Source: Nymphaea colorata (Eukaryota > Streptophyta > Magnoliopsida > Nymphaeales > Nymphaeaceae). Taken from it: a stretch of DNA of 64,000 nucleotides. Shown piece after piece: positions 1 through 11,836 of the stretch (position 1 is the stretch's first letter; every line of letters starts with the position of its first letter). Made by a program: the position numbers and the translations under genes. The DNA lies in assembly GCF_008831285.2 (NCBI RefSeq), contig NC_045145.1:12028802-12092801 (forward strand), in the 5' to 3' direction. The notes under the pieces are model-generated. The model was not told the DNA's origin. It did not search any database and saw only the letters and a program-made list of their open reading frames with translations.

Positions 1-3000
1 CTGAGGAACAACGACGTCATGTGATGCATATTGACTCCAGTCATGGGAGTTCCCCCTCAACCTTTGTTAGCCGTACTTCAGGGACTGGACAGCGTCCTGT
101 TCGACGTTGTAGTCATTGTAACAAGTTGGGGCATTCTGTTGATTTCTGTTGGGATATTCACCCTGAAAAGCGGCTTACCTGTGGTCGTCCTCCTTCTAGT
201 CGGCGGGGTCCTCCTGTGCCTACTTCTAGTTAGGATAGCTCCTCGAGTGTTGAAAAATCAAAGCTCTCCTCTGATCAAATCAAGGAATTGCAAGCTTACA
301 TCAGCCGGCTATCTATGGCCTCTACTACTCCGGAGGAAGCATCCACGTTTGAGGGAGCTAAGTTAGCCCAAGCTCTTGTTGCCACAAGCGATCAAGGTAA
401 TTCCTCTCTTGGTGATTGGATTGTTGACAGCGGAGCTACGCATCATATGACAGGGGACCCTAAGATGTTTCAAGAATACAAATTGTCTTCCGGGCAGCAA
501 CGCGTGTCTATGGCTGATGGGTCTTCTATTTCTGTGGCTGGAAAAGGGAGTTTGTCCTTGTTGAATAAATATTGTCTTCATAATGCTCTTCATGTTCCCA
601 ATATTCCTGTGAATCTGTTATCTGTCAGCGGTATTACCAAAGAACTCAATTGCAATCTAATCTTCTCTGCTGATCGTTGTTTCCTGCAGGACTTGGTGAC
701 ATGGAAGAAGATTGGGATTGGTTCGGTTATTGATGGACTCTACAGACTGCCCATGCAGGTTGCTTCTGCTCTCATTTCAACCACTAGTGGACAGTTGTCA
801 GGCGTGGAGGACAGATCTACTATCATACGATGGCACGAGCGGCTTGGACATCTCCCATTCCGGTTGATTAAGAAGTTGTTTCCTAGGTTTTTTACTTCTG
901 TTTCCATGGACTCCTTCACCTGTGAAGTGTGTCAGTTGGCTAAACATGTTAGGGCTTCGTACCCTATTTCTTTCAATAAAACCACCCGTCCGTTTGCTTT
1001 GGTTCACTCTGATGTTTGGGGTCCTTCGGGAGTACCCACTTGTCGTGGTTTCCATTACTTTATGACTCTTATTGATGACTACTCCCATTATACGTTCGTG
1101 TACCTGTTGAAAGAACGTAGTGAAGTTCCCGTCATTGTCAAAAATTTTGTTGCATTTGTTGAGACTCAATTTCAGACATCTGTTCAGGCTTTCCGCACTG
1201 ATAATGCTCGAGAGTATGCCTCCCAATCCCTAGATGATTTCTTGAGGAGCAAGGGTATTGTTCATGAGACGTCCTGTAGTTACACACCTCCCCAAAATGG
1301 CGTGGCTGAATGGAAAAATTGCCATTTATTAGATGTCACCCGGGCTATTATGTTTCATAGACACGTTCCTAAGCGCTACTGGGGTGATGCTCTTCTCACT
1401 AGTGCTCACCTAATTAATCATATGCCTACTCGTGTGTTGAATGGTCGTTCCCCTTATTCTGTGCTTATGCCCACTCATAATCCTTGGCCTCTTACTCCTC
1501 GGGCGTTTGGGTGTATTTGTTTTGTCCATGACCACAGTCCAACCCTCAAGAAGCTTGACCCTCGGTCTATCAAAGCTGTCTTCTTGGGGTATTCCTCAAC
1601 TCAGAAGGGATACAAATGTATTGATCCTACCACCTCCAAAATTTATGTCTCCCGGGATGTTTCCTTTCATGAACATGAGGCGTACTTTCCTGTGAATCCT
1701 CTTCAGGGGGAGTGTATAGGAAACAGTGTGGAAGAGTATTCTTCAAACCAGCTGATTCAGTTTATGGATTTCTTGGACTACAAGGTTAGTCACAGTGTGG
1801 CAGACACAGTCAGAGATGATAGAGACAGTCATGTGGAAGGGGGCCCTGAAGATGAACAGCCCACTGCCCGTGGTCATTTGTTTGGACAGGTGTACACCAG
1901 GAAGAAGAAAGATGTGCTTGAAGATGTTGATGTAACCAATCCCAATCCTGTGAGTTCCCCGAATGAACCAAGTCCACTAAATGAAGATCTTCCCATAGCC
2001 TTGCGCAAGGCCAGGTCATGTACTTCTCACCCCATTCAGAGATTTGTTTCATATGCGAAACTCAGCAAGGATTACAAATGCTTTATTACTTCCTTGTCTA
2101 TGTATGTGATTCCCAGGTGTGTGGAAGATGCTAAAGAGGATCCTAAATGGCTACAGGCCATGACAGATGAGATGGATGCCTTGGCAAAGAACAACACTTG
2201 GGAAGTGGTTGATATTCCCAAGGGGACTCACTTAGTTGGTTCCAAGTGGGTGTTTAATGTGAAGTACAAACCTGATGATACTATGGAACGGTATAAGGTT
2301 CGCCTAGTGGCAAAGGGGTTCAGCCAAAAATATGGAATTGATTATCTTGAAACCTTTGCTCATGTTGCTAAACTGAAGATAGTGAGGGTCATCTTAGCAC
2401 TAGCAGTGCAAAAGAAGTGGAGCATGGACCAGCTTGATGTCAAGAATGCATTCCTGAACGGCCATCTAGAGGAAGAGGTCTATATGAGCATGCCTCCTGG
2501 GTATGCCCAAAGCGGAAAATGTTGTCATCTCAAGAAAGCCTTGTATGGACTAAAGCAATCTCCTAGAGCATGGTTTGAAAGACTAAGGGTAGTAATGAAG
2601 ACTAATAGATACAAACAGGGAAACGGTGATCACACCCTATTCATTAAGTAGAGAAATGGTCTGGTGAGCCTTCTTCTTGTATATGTTGATGATATGATTG
2701 TCACAGGTGACGACGAAGAAGAGAAAAGGAAGATGAAAGAGAGATTAGTTGCTGAATTTGATCTTAAAGATCTGGAAAAATTAAGGTACTTTCTGGGAAT
2801 AGAGATTGCTCGATCAGAGACAGGACTTGTTATGAGCCAAAGGAAGTACACTCTGCATCTTCTAAAGGAGATAGGTAAACTGGGATGCAGGCCATTTCTA
2901 ACTCCAATGGAGTCTGGTACAAAGATAAGTATCAAAACTGGTAACATCCTGAATGAGGAAGGAAAAGGACGATATCAGAGGCTGGTTGGTAAGCTTATTT

Positions 3001-3657
3001 ATCTTACTCTTACTCGCCCTGATATTACTTATGCTGTAAATGTGTTGAGTCAGTTTATGCATGCTCCTACTGATTGTCACTGGAAGAGTGCAGAAAGAGT
3101 GTTGGGGTACCTAAAGAATGACCCAGGAAAAGGATTACTGTATACTCAGTAGGACCAACTGAATATTGAAGGATACTCTGACGCCGATTGGGCAGGGTGC
3201 ACAGATACTAGAAGGTCTACCACAGGGTACTGTACCTTTCTGAGGGGGTAACCTGGTGGTATGGATGAGTAAAAGGCAGGAAGTCTGTTCTAGATCCAAT
3301 GCTGAGGCTGAGTACAAGGCAGTTGCTATGGGGGTTACAGAAATGTTATGGCTAAAGATTCTTCTAGCAGATATTGGGGTTGAAATGGAAGAGAAGATGA
3401 AGATGTATTGTGACAACAAGTCTGCGATTAACCTAGCTAATAATCCGGTCCTTCATGACAGAACCAAACATGTGGAGATAGATCGCCATTTCATACGGGA
3501 ACGCATAGATTCAAAGGAATTGATCCTGCCTTATATGAAGTCTAAAGATCAAGTTGCAGATGTTTTGACTAAAGCCTTATGTACATCTCAATTTGAAAAG
3601 AATGTTAGCAAGCTTGGCATGTTCGACATGTATGCCAAGCTTGAGGGGGAGTGTTAG
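1..3657 (+). pseudogene. copia A gag-pol polyprotein, decayed
   Basis: Retrotransposon polyprotein that would supply capsid, protease, integrase and reverse transcriptase/RNase H for cytoplasmic reverse transcription and nuclear integration. Visible in order: CCHC zinc knuckle (CSHC...GH...FC, about 110-150); aspartic protease motif WIVDSG (about 418-435); integrase zinc-binding HHCC (about 830-945); integrase core with SDVWGP, RTDNA and the later E in NGVAE; reverse transcriptase from about 2140 with YVDD near 2690; RNase H ending at 3657. Breaks: in-frame TAG stops at 231, 2649 and 3150, and a frame change in the run of five G at 3244-3248, after which the frame moves from 3 to 1. The integrase motif reads EWK where ERK is usual. 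Not expected to give a full protein. Confidence 0.93.
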
Positions 3658-3940
3658 AATATCTTGTAATAGGGAACCGGGTCCGGATATGGACCCAGTC
3701 CCATGGGCGCGGATACCGAGGCTGGCTCGGTACCCTAGGCAGGGCTCTCTACCTCTCTCTCTCTTATAATCTCCACTTATTGTAATTCAGTTGATTAAGT
3801 GGAAATAATTTTCTCTCCCCTAGGGTTGCGGTTTTGCCCCTAGGTTAGAGCTTCTCTGTGGTTTTTCACCTCTTCCTGAGGTTTTCTACGTATATCTTGT
3901 GTTTTGTCTTCTTTTTCTTCCTCCATTGCGTGTTTCTACA
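3652..3940 (+). repeat. 3' LTR of copia A (289 bp)
   Basis: Begins TGTTAGAATATC immediately after the polypurine tract TTGAGGGGGAG and ends TTTCTACA. A TATA-like TATAAT lies at 3765-3770 after a CT-rich stretch, a plausible U3 promoter. Its end is defined because integrase coding of copia B resumes at 3941. The partner LTR is outside the window. Confidence 0.85.
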
Positions 3941-6675
3941 ATGTCTATGATATCTTGTGATGTACGTCAATTTGCTAAACATGTTAGGGCTTCATACCTA
4001 TTTCTACCAGTCGTGTCATTGAAGTTTTCTCTCTTTGATTCATTCTGATGTGTGGGAGCCTTCGGGAATTTATACCCGTCAAGGTTTTCAATACTTTATA
4101 ACCTTTATAGATGATTTCTCTAGGAGTACCTTTGTTTACTTGTTAAAAGACCGTAGTGAAGCGCCTCATGTCATATAGACCTTCATTCTTCTTGTGGAGA
4201 CCCAATATGGTGGATCTGTTAGGACCTTCCGGTCTGATAATGCTTGTGAGTATGTGTGTCAATCTGTTGAAGATTTCTTTCGAAAAAAGTGGATTGTTCA
4301 TGACACATCCTGCATTTATACCCCTCCACAAAATGGGGCAGCTGAGAAGAAAAAAATCGTCAGTTACTCAATGTCACCAGGGCTCTCTTGTTTCAAAGGA
4401 ATCTTCCAAAACAATATTGGGGTGATGCTGTTCTCACTAGTGCATATCTAATCAATCGTATGCCTAGTCGTGTGCTAAATGGACAGACTCCCCACTCTAT
4501 GCTTCCAGGGAGTCGTCAACCCTTTCTCCTCCCACCTCGTGTCTTTGGATGTGTTTGCTTTATTCATGATCACAGTCCTCATGTGAAAAAACTTGATCCA
4601 AGGTCTATTAAGGTTGTTTTTGTTGGGTACTCTCCTACTCAAAAGGGGTATAAGTGCCTTAATCCTACCACTGGTCGAGTTTATGTTACCAAGGATGTCA
4701 CCTTCTTGGAACATGTCTCTTACTTTTGTGAGAATCCTTTTTAGGGGGAGAAGTCTATATCAATGGAAGAGCATTCTCAAAGTCAAGAGATTCAATTCAC
4801 AGATTTTTTGGATTATAAGCGGGAAGAAAATCATACTGTTGCAGATGTGCCTGAGCATGAGAGGGATGAAGGGTGCTCTATTGGGATTGAGGAGGAACGA
4901 AATCACTTGTTTGGGTAGGTTTACTCTAGGCGAAAAATACGTACTGAGGAGGTGACTAGTGGTGAGAATTATACCCCCAATCCCAATGCTATTCATTCCC
5001 TGGATGACCTAAGTCGTGCTCGGGAGATTCAGACTGAAGTTGCAAATGAAGAGCTTCCCATTGCCCTGAGAAAGGGTGTCAGGTCATGTACTCGACACCC
5101 GATTGACAACTTCGTATGATATTCTAGACTGAGCAAGGATTACAAATGCTTTGTATCTTCTCTTTCTTTGGTTGTGATTTCCAGGACTGTTACAGAAGCT
5201 TAGAGTGATCCCAAGTGAACTCATGCTATGAAAGAAGAGATGGAGGCCTTGAACAGAAACCAGACGTGGGAAGTGGTAGAGATCCCTGAAGCGGTTCATC
5301 TGGTTGGATCTAAGTAAGTCTACACCATTAAGTACAAACCATATGAGAATGCTGAGAGGTACAAAGCTCGCTTTGTTGCCAAGGGGTTCAGTTAGAAGTA
5401 TGAGATTGACTACTTGGAGACCTTCGCTCTCGTTGCAAAGATGAAGACTGTTAGAGTTATCATTTCTCTAGCAGTATTGAAGGAGTGGAAGATGTACCAA
5501 CTTGACGTTAAGAATGTCCTTCTCAATAGTGACCTTGAAGAGGAGGTGTACATGTGTCTGGAAAAATGCTGTAAACTGAAGAAAGCTCTATATGGGCTCA
5601 AGCAATCGCCCCGAGCATGGTTTGAACATCTTAGATTTGTGATGAAACAACATGGCTACGATCAAGAAAATGGAGATCATACTCTGTAAAAAAAGAGGGT
5701 AAGGTTACTCTTTTGTTAGTCTATGTTGATGATATGATTGTTACAGGTGATGATGAAGAATAGATAACACGATTAAAGGGTTTATTGGCTGCCGAATTTG
5801 ATCTCAAGGACCTTGGCAAACTAAGATATTTTCTGGGTATCGAGATTGGTAGGTCAGGTACAACCCTTGTGCTGATTCAGAGGAAATATACCTTGGATTT
5901 ACTAAAAGAGACAGGAAAACTAGGGTATAGACCGGCTTCTACTCCTCTAGATGCTGAGCACAAACTCAGTATTAAGGATGGAGAACCTTTTTGTGAAGAA
6001 GCTAAGGGGAGGTATCAACGTCTGGTTGAAAGATTGATCTATCTCATTCTGACTAGACCTGATATCACATTTGCTGTTAATGTGATGAGTCAATTCATGC
6101 ATGCACCTACAGATGCTCACTTGAAGGCTGTCGACAAAACATTGTGCTACCTGAAGAGGAATCCTGGCAAAGGGCTTCTATATGTGAAACAAGGGTCTAT
6201 CGAGAATCTGAGATTGAAGGGTATTCTGATGCAGACTGGGCAGGCTATGTTGATACTAAAAAAATCCACCTTAGGGTATTGCGTCTACTTGGAAAGAATC
6301 TAGTTGTTTGCAGAAGCAAGAGACAAGATGTTTGTTCTCGCTCAAGTGCAGAGGCTAAATATAGGGCTATTGCTATGAGAGTGTTAGAACTATTGTGGCT
6401 GAAAGTATTGTTGACTGATACTGGAATGAAGACTGAAGGACCTATGAAAATGTACTGTGATAACAAGTCCGCAATCAATCTGACCAACAACCTGTGTGAC
6501 CGAACAAAACATATCGAGATTGACCGCCACTTCATTTGGGAGAGGATTGATGTCAGAGAGTTAGTTCTACCATATATGAAGTCTGAAGACCAAACTACAC
6601 TAAAGTCTTACCTTTGACTTAGTTTGAGAGAAATGTATCCAAGTTGGGCATGTTTGATATGTATGCCCACCTTGA
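3941..6675 (+). pseudogene. copia B pol remnant (integrase to RNase H)
   Basis: Starts in the integrase zinc-binding region (the CDVRQFAKH segment, where the second Cys of the motif has become Arg) and runs through the integrase core (SDNACEY near 4240, PPQNG near 4325), the chromatin-facing connector (4388-4740), reverse transcriptase (5220-5690 and 5785 on, YVDD near 5723) and RNase H (to about 6675). It is close in sequence and order to copia A, clearly the same lineage. It is full of breaks: stops at 4916 (TAG, at a Gln codon in A), 5393 (TAG, Gln in A), several more between 5100 and 5320, and frame changes near 4390, 5690 and 6290. It stops right at the polypurine tract, where copia C begins; its 3' LTR is absent. 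Confidence 0.92.
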
Positions 6676-9600
6676 GTGGACTGGGAATAGAATTTGATAT
6701 TTTTTGCACAGCCTTGGAAGACTTACCTGTTCTCCCATCTTTTGAAGATCTAAAGGCCAAGCTTTTTCAACATGAAGCTAGTCGAGTTCAACGACATAAT
6801 CTGGTTCCTTCCAACAGCCACAATGTACTGATCACAGGAACTCACGCACTGCAAGGAAATCGCACTCGTTCTTGGACTCCTCAAGCAGGCATGGGAAGAG
6901 GGATTCTCCCAACACCGCCAAGCATGAATACTACCTCTGCCACATCTAGAAGAATTCCGACATGCTTCTATTGCAACAAGAAGGGGCATGTAAAATCAGA
7001 ATGTTGGCACAATCCTCAGAACAAGAATAGTCAGGTCAAGCGCGAGAACAGGACAGCAGCGGGGTCAACTCCATCCTCATCTGGATCAAATCCAACTTCA
7101 AAGGTTTCAGCAGACGTGCAACAACTTCTAATGACAACCTTATCCAAACTTAACTTGAAGCAAAATGAGCAAAGAGAGTGGTATGTGAATTCTGGAGCAG
7201 CAGCCCACGTTACTGGTGACACAGGTAATCTCTCTAGTGTTTCCCCTTATTTAGATCAAGGCTCAGTAGTCACGGGAGATGGTTCCCATCACACAATATC
7301 GCACATTGGAAATGCACAAATATCCATGGGTTCTTCTTCCATTCCATTAAAGAATGTCCTTGTTGTTCCAAGTGTCAAGAAAAATATTATCTCAGTGTCC
7401 AAACTTATTGATGATACTCACTCCTCTGTTGAATTCACACCATCTTCTGTTTATGTCAAAGATGCTCAAACCAAGAACACATTCGCTGAGGGCACTCGCA
7501 AAGGAGATATGTATGTCCTTGAAGAAGCTCCAAAGCTGTCCAAACCTCACCCTCCAGATTCATGTTCTTCAAGTCATAATGAAGTCAATGTCGCAGAGTA
7601 TAATAAGCCATCCATTTGGCATGGTCGGTTAGCTCATTGTAGTCAGTCTTTTGTTCAAAGTCTTGTTGCAGACGGGCTCTTAGATAAGTCCAGTCTGAGT
7701 TCAGTCAGTGAGTCCAGCATGTGCTCGAGTTGTCATCTTTGTAAGAGCCATGCCCTTCATTTTCAGTCAATTAATAAAAGAGCTTCAAAGATTTTTGACA
7801 CCATATATTCTGATGTTTGGGGGCCTGCTCCAATTCCCTCTTCTTCTGGGAGTAGGTACTATGTCATTTTTATAGATTCATATTCCCGACATACTTGGAT
7901 ACACTTCATGAAACACAAATCTGAAGTTTTCCGTTTGTTTACTCAATTCCATGCCTTGGTTCGAAATAAATACTCTAGTAATATTGTGCATTTTCAATGT
8001 GATGGTGGTGGTGAATTTATTTCTAATGAATTTACTGAGTATATACTAGATAATGGGATCACTAGATAGATTTCATGCCCACATACTCCTCAGCAAAATG
8101 GAATTGCTGAACGGAAACATAGACATATTGTTGAAAGCGCGCTCAGCATGATGCATGACTCAGACTTACCCATGACATTGTGGACTGAGGCTTTTCATAC
8201 GGCTGTCCATGTTATAAATCGACTGCCATTGGCTTTGCTTGATGGCAAATCCCCATATTTTTTATTACATCAAGAGCAGCCACGCTATGAGGAATTGCGT
8301 GTTTTTGGATGTGTTTGCTATGTGCATGTTGATGTTTCCTTGCGTAACAAGTTTCAAGATCGTGTTATTTTGTGCAGATTTATAGGGTATGCAGAAAACT
8401 ACAAGGGTTATAGATGTTACAACCCTAAAACTGGGCGTGTTCATATTTCACGGCATGTTGTTTTTTATGAAAACAGGTTACAAGATCCCAAGGCTACTTG
8501 CATGACACTCAAGGATAAAAATGAGGTTTATGATACTTGGCTGCATGCTGAAATCCTAAGACAAGGGGCTGACCGTTTGATTGAGCACAAGGAGCAAGAT
8601 GTTAATGAGCCTGAGACACTTGTGAGCGATTCCTTGGACAGCATGCCCTCATCCTCACAACCCCATGATTCACCTATACATAGTCGGTTCTCAAGCCTTG
8701 TGTACTCTAGGCGATCAGCTCCTACTGCAGCCCCACGTCAGTCCCAACGTGTGCGACATCACATTGATCGGTGGGTAAGTTATAACAACTTTTCTTTAGA
8801 TTTTCAGTTGTTTATGACAAAAGTCAGGAAGAAGGTCGAACCAAAATCCTATCACCATGCAAGTAAGGAAAAATGTTGGGTTGAAGCTATGAATGAGGAA
8901 ATGGCAGCCTTGCATGAGTGTCAGACTTGGGAGATTGTCCCTCGTCCAACTGATAAGAATGTTGTGGGCTCCAAATGGGTCTGCAAACTGAAATATAAGC
9001 CAGATGGTAGCATTGATCGACATAAAGCACATCTTGTAGCGCGCGGTTTCACACAGCAATATAAGGAAGATTATGATGAAACATTCAATCCGGTTATCAA
9101 GATGGGCACAATACGTGTGATTATTTCTCTTGCAGTCTCATATGGGTGGCCTCTTTATTAGTTAAATGTCAAAAATGCTTTTCTTCATGGGATTCTTAAG
9201 AGGTATACATGGAGCAACCTCCCGGCTACAATACTCATGATCCTCAAAAATGGGTTTGTAAGTTACACAAGTCTTTATATGGGCTGAAGCAAGCTTCTAA
9301 ATCATGGTTCGATCGGTTTTCTCATCATATACAACAAGTTGGTCTTCTACGAAGCTCTCTAGATCATTCCTTGTTTATGTATCATACCGAAGAAGCTACT
9401 ACTTGGTTACTTATCTATGTAGATGATATTGTTATAACTGAGAATTCTTCTTCTCATATATCTTATGTTAAGGATCTGTTGCAGCAAGAATTCAAGATGA
9501 AAGATCTCGGTGAACTTCGGTACTTCTTGGGTGTTGAACTTGACAGAGCAAATGATCGATTGACTCTTACGCAGCATAAGTATACTCTTGATATTTTGGA

Positions 9601-10396
9601 CAGAGCAGGTATGATTAATTGCAAACCCATAACTACTCCTAGTGTTCTAAACACTAAATTGGCTGCCTCTGATGGAACCGCTGCCTATTCAAATCCTACC
9701 TTCTATCGCAGCATTGTTGGTATGTTACAATACCTTACCTTTACCCGCCCAGACATAGTCTATGCTGTAAATCAGATCTCTCAATTTATGCATGCACCCA
9801 CAGAAGGACATATGGATGCCGCTAAGCGGATCTTACGGTATCTCAAAGCTACTCTTGGGGATGGATTGATCTATACAAAGTGTCCCAATGTTTCTCTTGG
9901 ACATAGCATATATACTTATACTGATGCAGACTGGGCAGGAGATCCTGATGACCGACGCTCAGTTTCAGGTTTCTGCCTTTTTCTTGATTCTAATATCATT
10001 TGTTGGAGCAGTAAAAAGCAGCGTGCAGTTGCACGATCTAGCACTGAGGCAGAGTATAGAGCAATGGCTGCAAGGACAGCTGAGGCATCATGGTTACGAC
10101 ATTTGCTTGGAGAGCTTCATCTACCTATTGTTCAGTCCTCATTGCTATGCGACAATCAAAGCGCCGTCAAAATTGTCTTCAACCCCGTTTTGCATAATCG
10201 TACCAAGCACATTGAGATTGATCAACACTTCATTCGTCAGAAGGTTGAAGAAGCCGAGATCTTGCCTACTTATATATCCACCAGTGAACAGATAGCGGAT
10301 CTTTTTACCAAAGGTCTTACAGGGCAGCATTTTTGGGATTTGAAAAACAAGTTGTGCATGATCAAATCTCATGCACAACTTGAGGGGGGCTGTTAA
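6676..10396 (+). pseudogene. copia C gag-pol polyprotein, decayed
   Basis: Mid-gag to stop. Features: CCHC knuckle CFYCNKKGHVKSEC (about 6960-7005); protease motif reading VNSG where the family has DSG, so the catalytic Asp codon is AAT at 7188-7190; integrase HHCC (HGRLAH ... CSSCHLC, about 7620-7745); catalytic D in SDVWGP, D in QCDGGGEF, E in NGIAE; reverse transcriptase with YVDD near 9418; RNase H (DADWAG, then IEIDQHFIR). Breaks: TAG at 8067, TAG at 9159 and a small deletion near 9200 that shifts frame from 3 to 2. The open frame at 6624-8069 starts in out-of-frame tail sequence of copia B, so its N-terminus is chimeric. Protease function is predicted lost even without the stops. Confidence 0.93.
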
Positions 10397-10642
10397 GTCT
10401 GTACGTATAAGTGTAAGAGGATCAGGTCTGTTCAGACCCGATCCACTTTGTTTTTATGTTTTCACACCTAAGTGGTGGCATCTCTTGTAATTACTTCATG
10501 TTTTATTCCTCTTTTTTGTTATAACCTAATTAGGTTTATGTTTTAATAATAGAGATCAAACATCGTGTGGCTGTATTGGCCGACGGTTCTCTTCCCTTCA
10601 TTGCTTTCTTCTATTCTCTATTCTCCATCCTCCTTATTTTCA
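10391..10642 (+). repeat. 3' LTR of copia C (about 252 bp)
   Basis: Begins TGTTAAGTCTGTACG directly after the polypurine tract TTGAGGGGGG. It has a TATA-like TTATAACC near 10,518. The end at TTTTCA (10,642) is chosen for the terminal CA; no second LTR is in the window to confirm it. Confidence 0.65.
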
Positions 10643-10714
10643 GACGGAGAGACGTGATTCGGTGGCGTTTTAGTGAAGATTCTCACAGGGGGTACGGCCG
10701 TACACACATGCGGC

Positions 10715-10813
10715 CATATATATATATATATATCAAAAAATTTCAAACAGAATAACATATTCACACATATATATATATATCAAAAAATTACAAACAGAAT
10801 AGCATATTCATAA
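10715..10813. repeat. AT-rich tandem duplication, 51 bp unit, 2 copies
   Basis: Two adjacent copies of a unit made of a TA run followed by CAAAAAATT and then AACAGAAT and CATATTCA; they differ at only a few bases. It probably arose by slippage in the TA run just beyond the copia C LTR. Confidence 0.8.
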
Positions 10814-11663
10814 ATCATGATCCAAAACACAGTGTGGAAGTAATTAACATGCAAATATTCCAGCTTTCTTGATAAACAAGTCACAACTCAAGCCATGGTT
10901 AAAGAGGAAATGTTAAACAGGTAAACAGAACATGCTAAACAAGTCAAACTGTAAAACAGTAAAAGTCAGTGCAGGCTGCAGCCAAAAATTACTGATTTAA
11001 TCATTTTAATGATAAAAAAAACATAACAGTCAGGACAGAAACATAGCATTATAACCTATAATGCTATTTTTCTGTTCTAAGTGTATTTATAGCAGGCTTA
11101 GCAGCACTCATAAGCCTTGAGTGGCTGTCTGGCAGAGTCTTGATGACCGAAACCAAGAAAACAGAAACATAAAACAAATAAAAACAGTCCATAGAACATT
11201 CACTTATTCAGAAGACAGACCAAATTAAGATGCATCGTTAAAAATTTCAAACGAACAACAAGAAACAAAAAAACCTAAAAACGAAATCAAAACGACATAC
11301 AATAGATTAATAAAACAAAGAAAGGGACTGTAAGATGGGATTTGAAGAACCAGAGAAAGCAACCAGAAAAACAACCGAACGTATGGTTGTAATCGCCGCC
11401 GGAGGAACAAGTTGCCGCCGACCGTCGAAAACACAAGCGTCAGTCGAGAGGATTCACAAAAAATAAGCAAAATACCGTCACCGGTCACCACCATTCGTCC
11501 ACTGTAGTTGCCGGTCGCCAAAGAGATTGCAGCAGTCAGTGAGAAATGCGTCGAAGGAGGAAGAAGACGTATTTGAGGTTTAGGGTTTTCAACCATTTTA
11601 GCGTTAGATGATGTTAAAACGTTAAAAACTTAAAAGCATCAAAATAAAAAATGGACAACTATG

Positions 11664-11820
11664 GACTCGGTCAAAGTTGACCGAGTCTGAAATTGGACGA
11701 AATTGAACCCGGGTACGTTGACCGTACCAGATACCACGTTGACCGCACTAGAGGCGCACCCACAGGCATACCGGTACCGTACCCGTACCGTGCGGGTACT
11801 CCTCCTTAAGAGGAGTACCC
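11664..11820. repeat. cluster of short perfect inverted repeats
   Basis: At 11,664-11,687 an 11 bp arm (GACTCGGTCAA) faces its exact complement across 2 bases. At 11,794-11,820 an 11 bp arm (GGGTACTCCTC) faces its exact complement across 5 bases. Between them are GGTAC/GTACC inversions and two copies of ACGTTGACCG. Either strand could fold into serial hairpins. No gene can be tied to them. Confidence 0.8.
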
Positions 11821-11836
11821 GTGTGACATAGCTTAC

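Larger units (their letters stand above)
1..3940 (+). mobile_element. Ty1/copia retrotransposon A, 5' end outside the window
   Basis: The window opens inside the gag of a copia element. The order gag zinc knuckle, protease, integrase, reverse transcriptase, RNase H, then a polypurine tract at about 3641-3651 and a 3' LTR at 3652-3940 is the Ty1/copia order (integrase before reverse transcriptase). Directly after the LTR the sequence continues inside the integrase of a related copia copy (B), so A appears inserted in B. The 5' LTR, primer site and left target duplication are off the window, so the insertion cannot be confirmed from both sides. A is the best preserved copia pol here: a few in-frame stops and one single-base frameshift. 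Confidence 0.95.
6676..10642 (+). mobile_element. Ty1/copia retrotransposon C, 5' truncated
   Basis: A different copia lineage from A and B. It has no 5' LTR, primer site or gag N-terminus: it begins in mid-gag, fused to the end of copia B. The rest is in order through RNase H, a polypurine tract (TTGAGGGGGG) and a 3' LTR. The 3' LTR boundary at 10,642 is set by a terminal CA and is less certain than the start. Confidence 0.88.
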
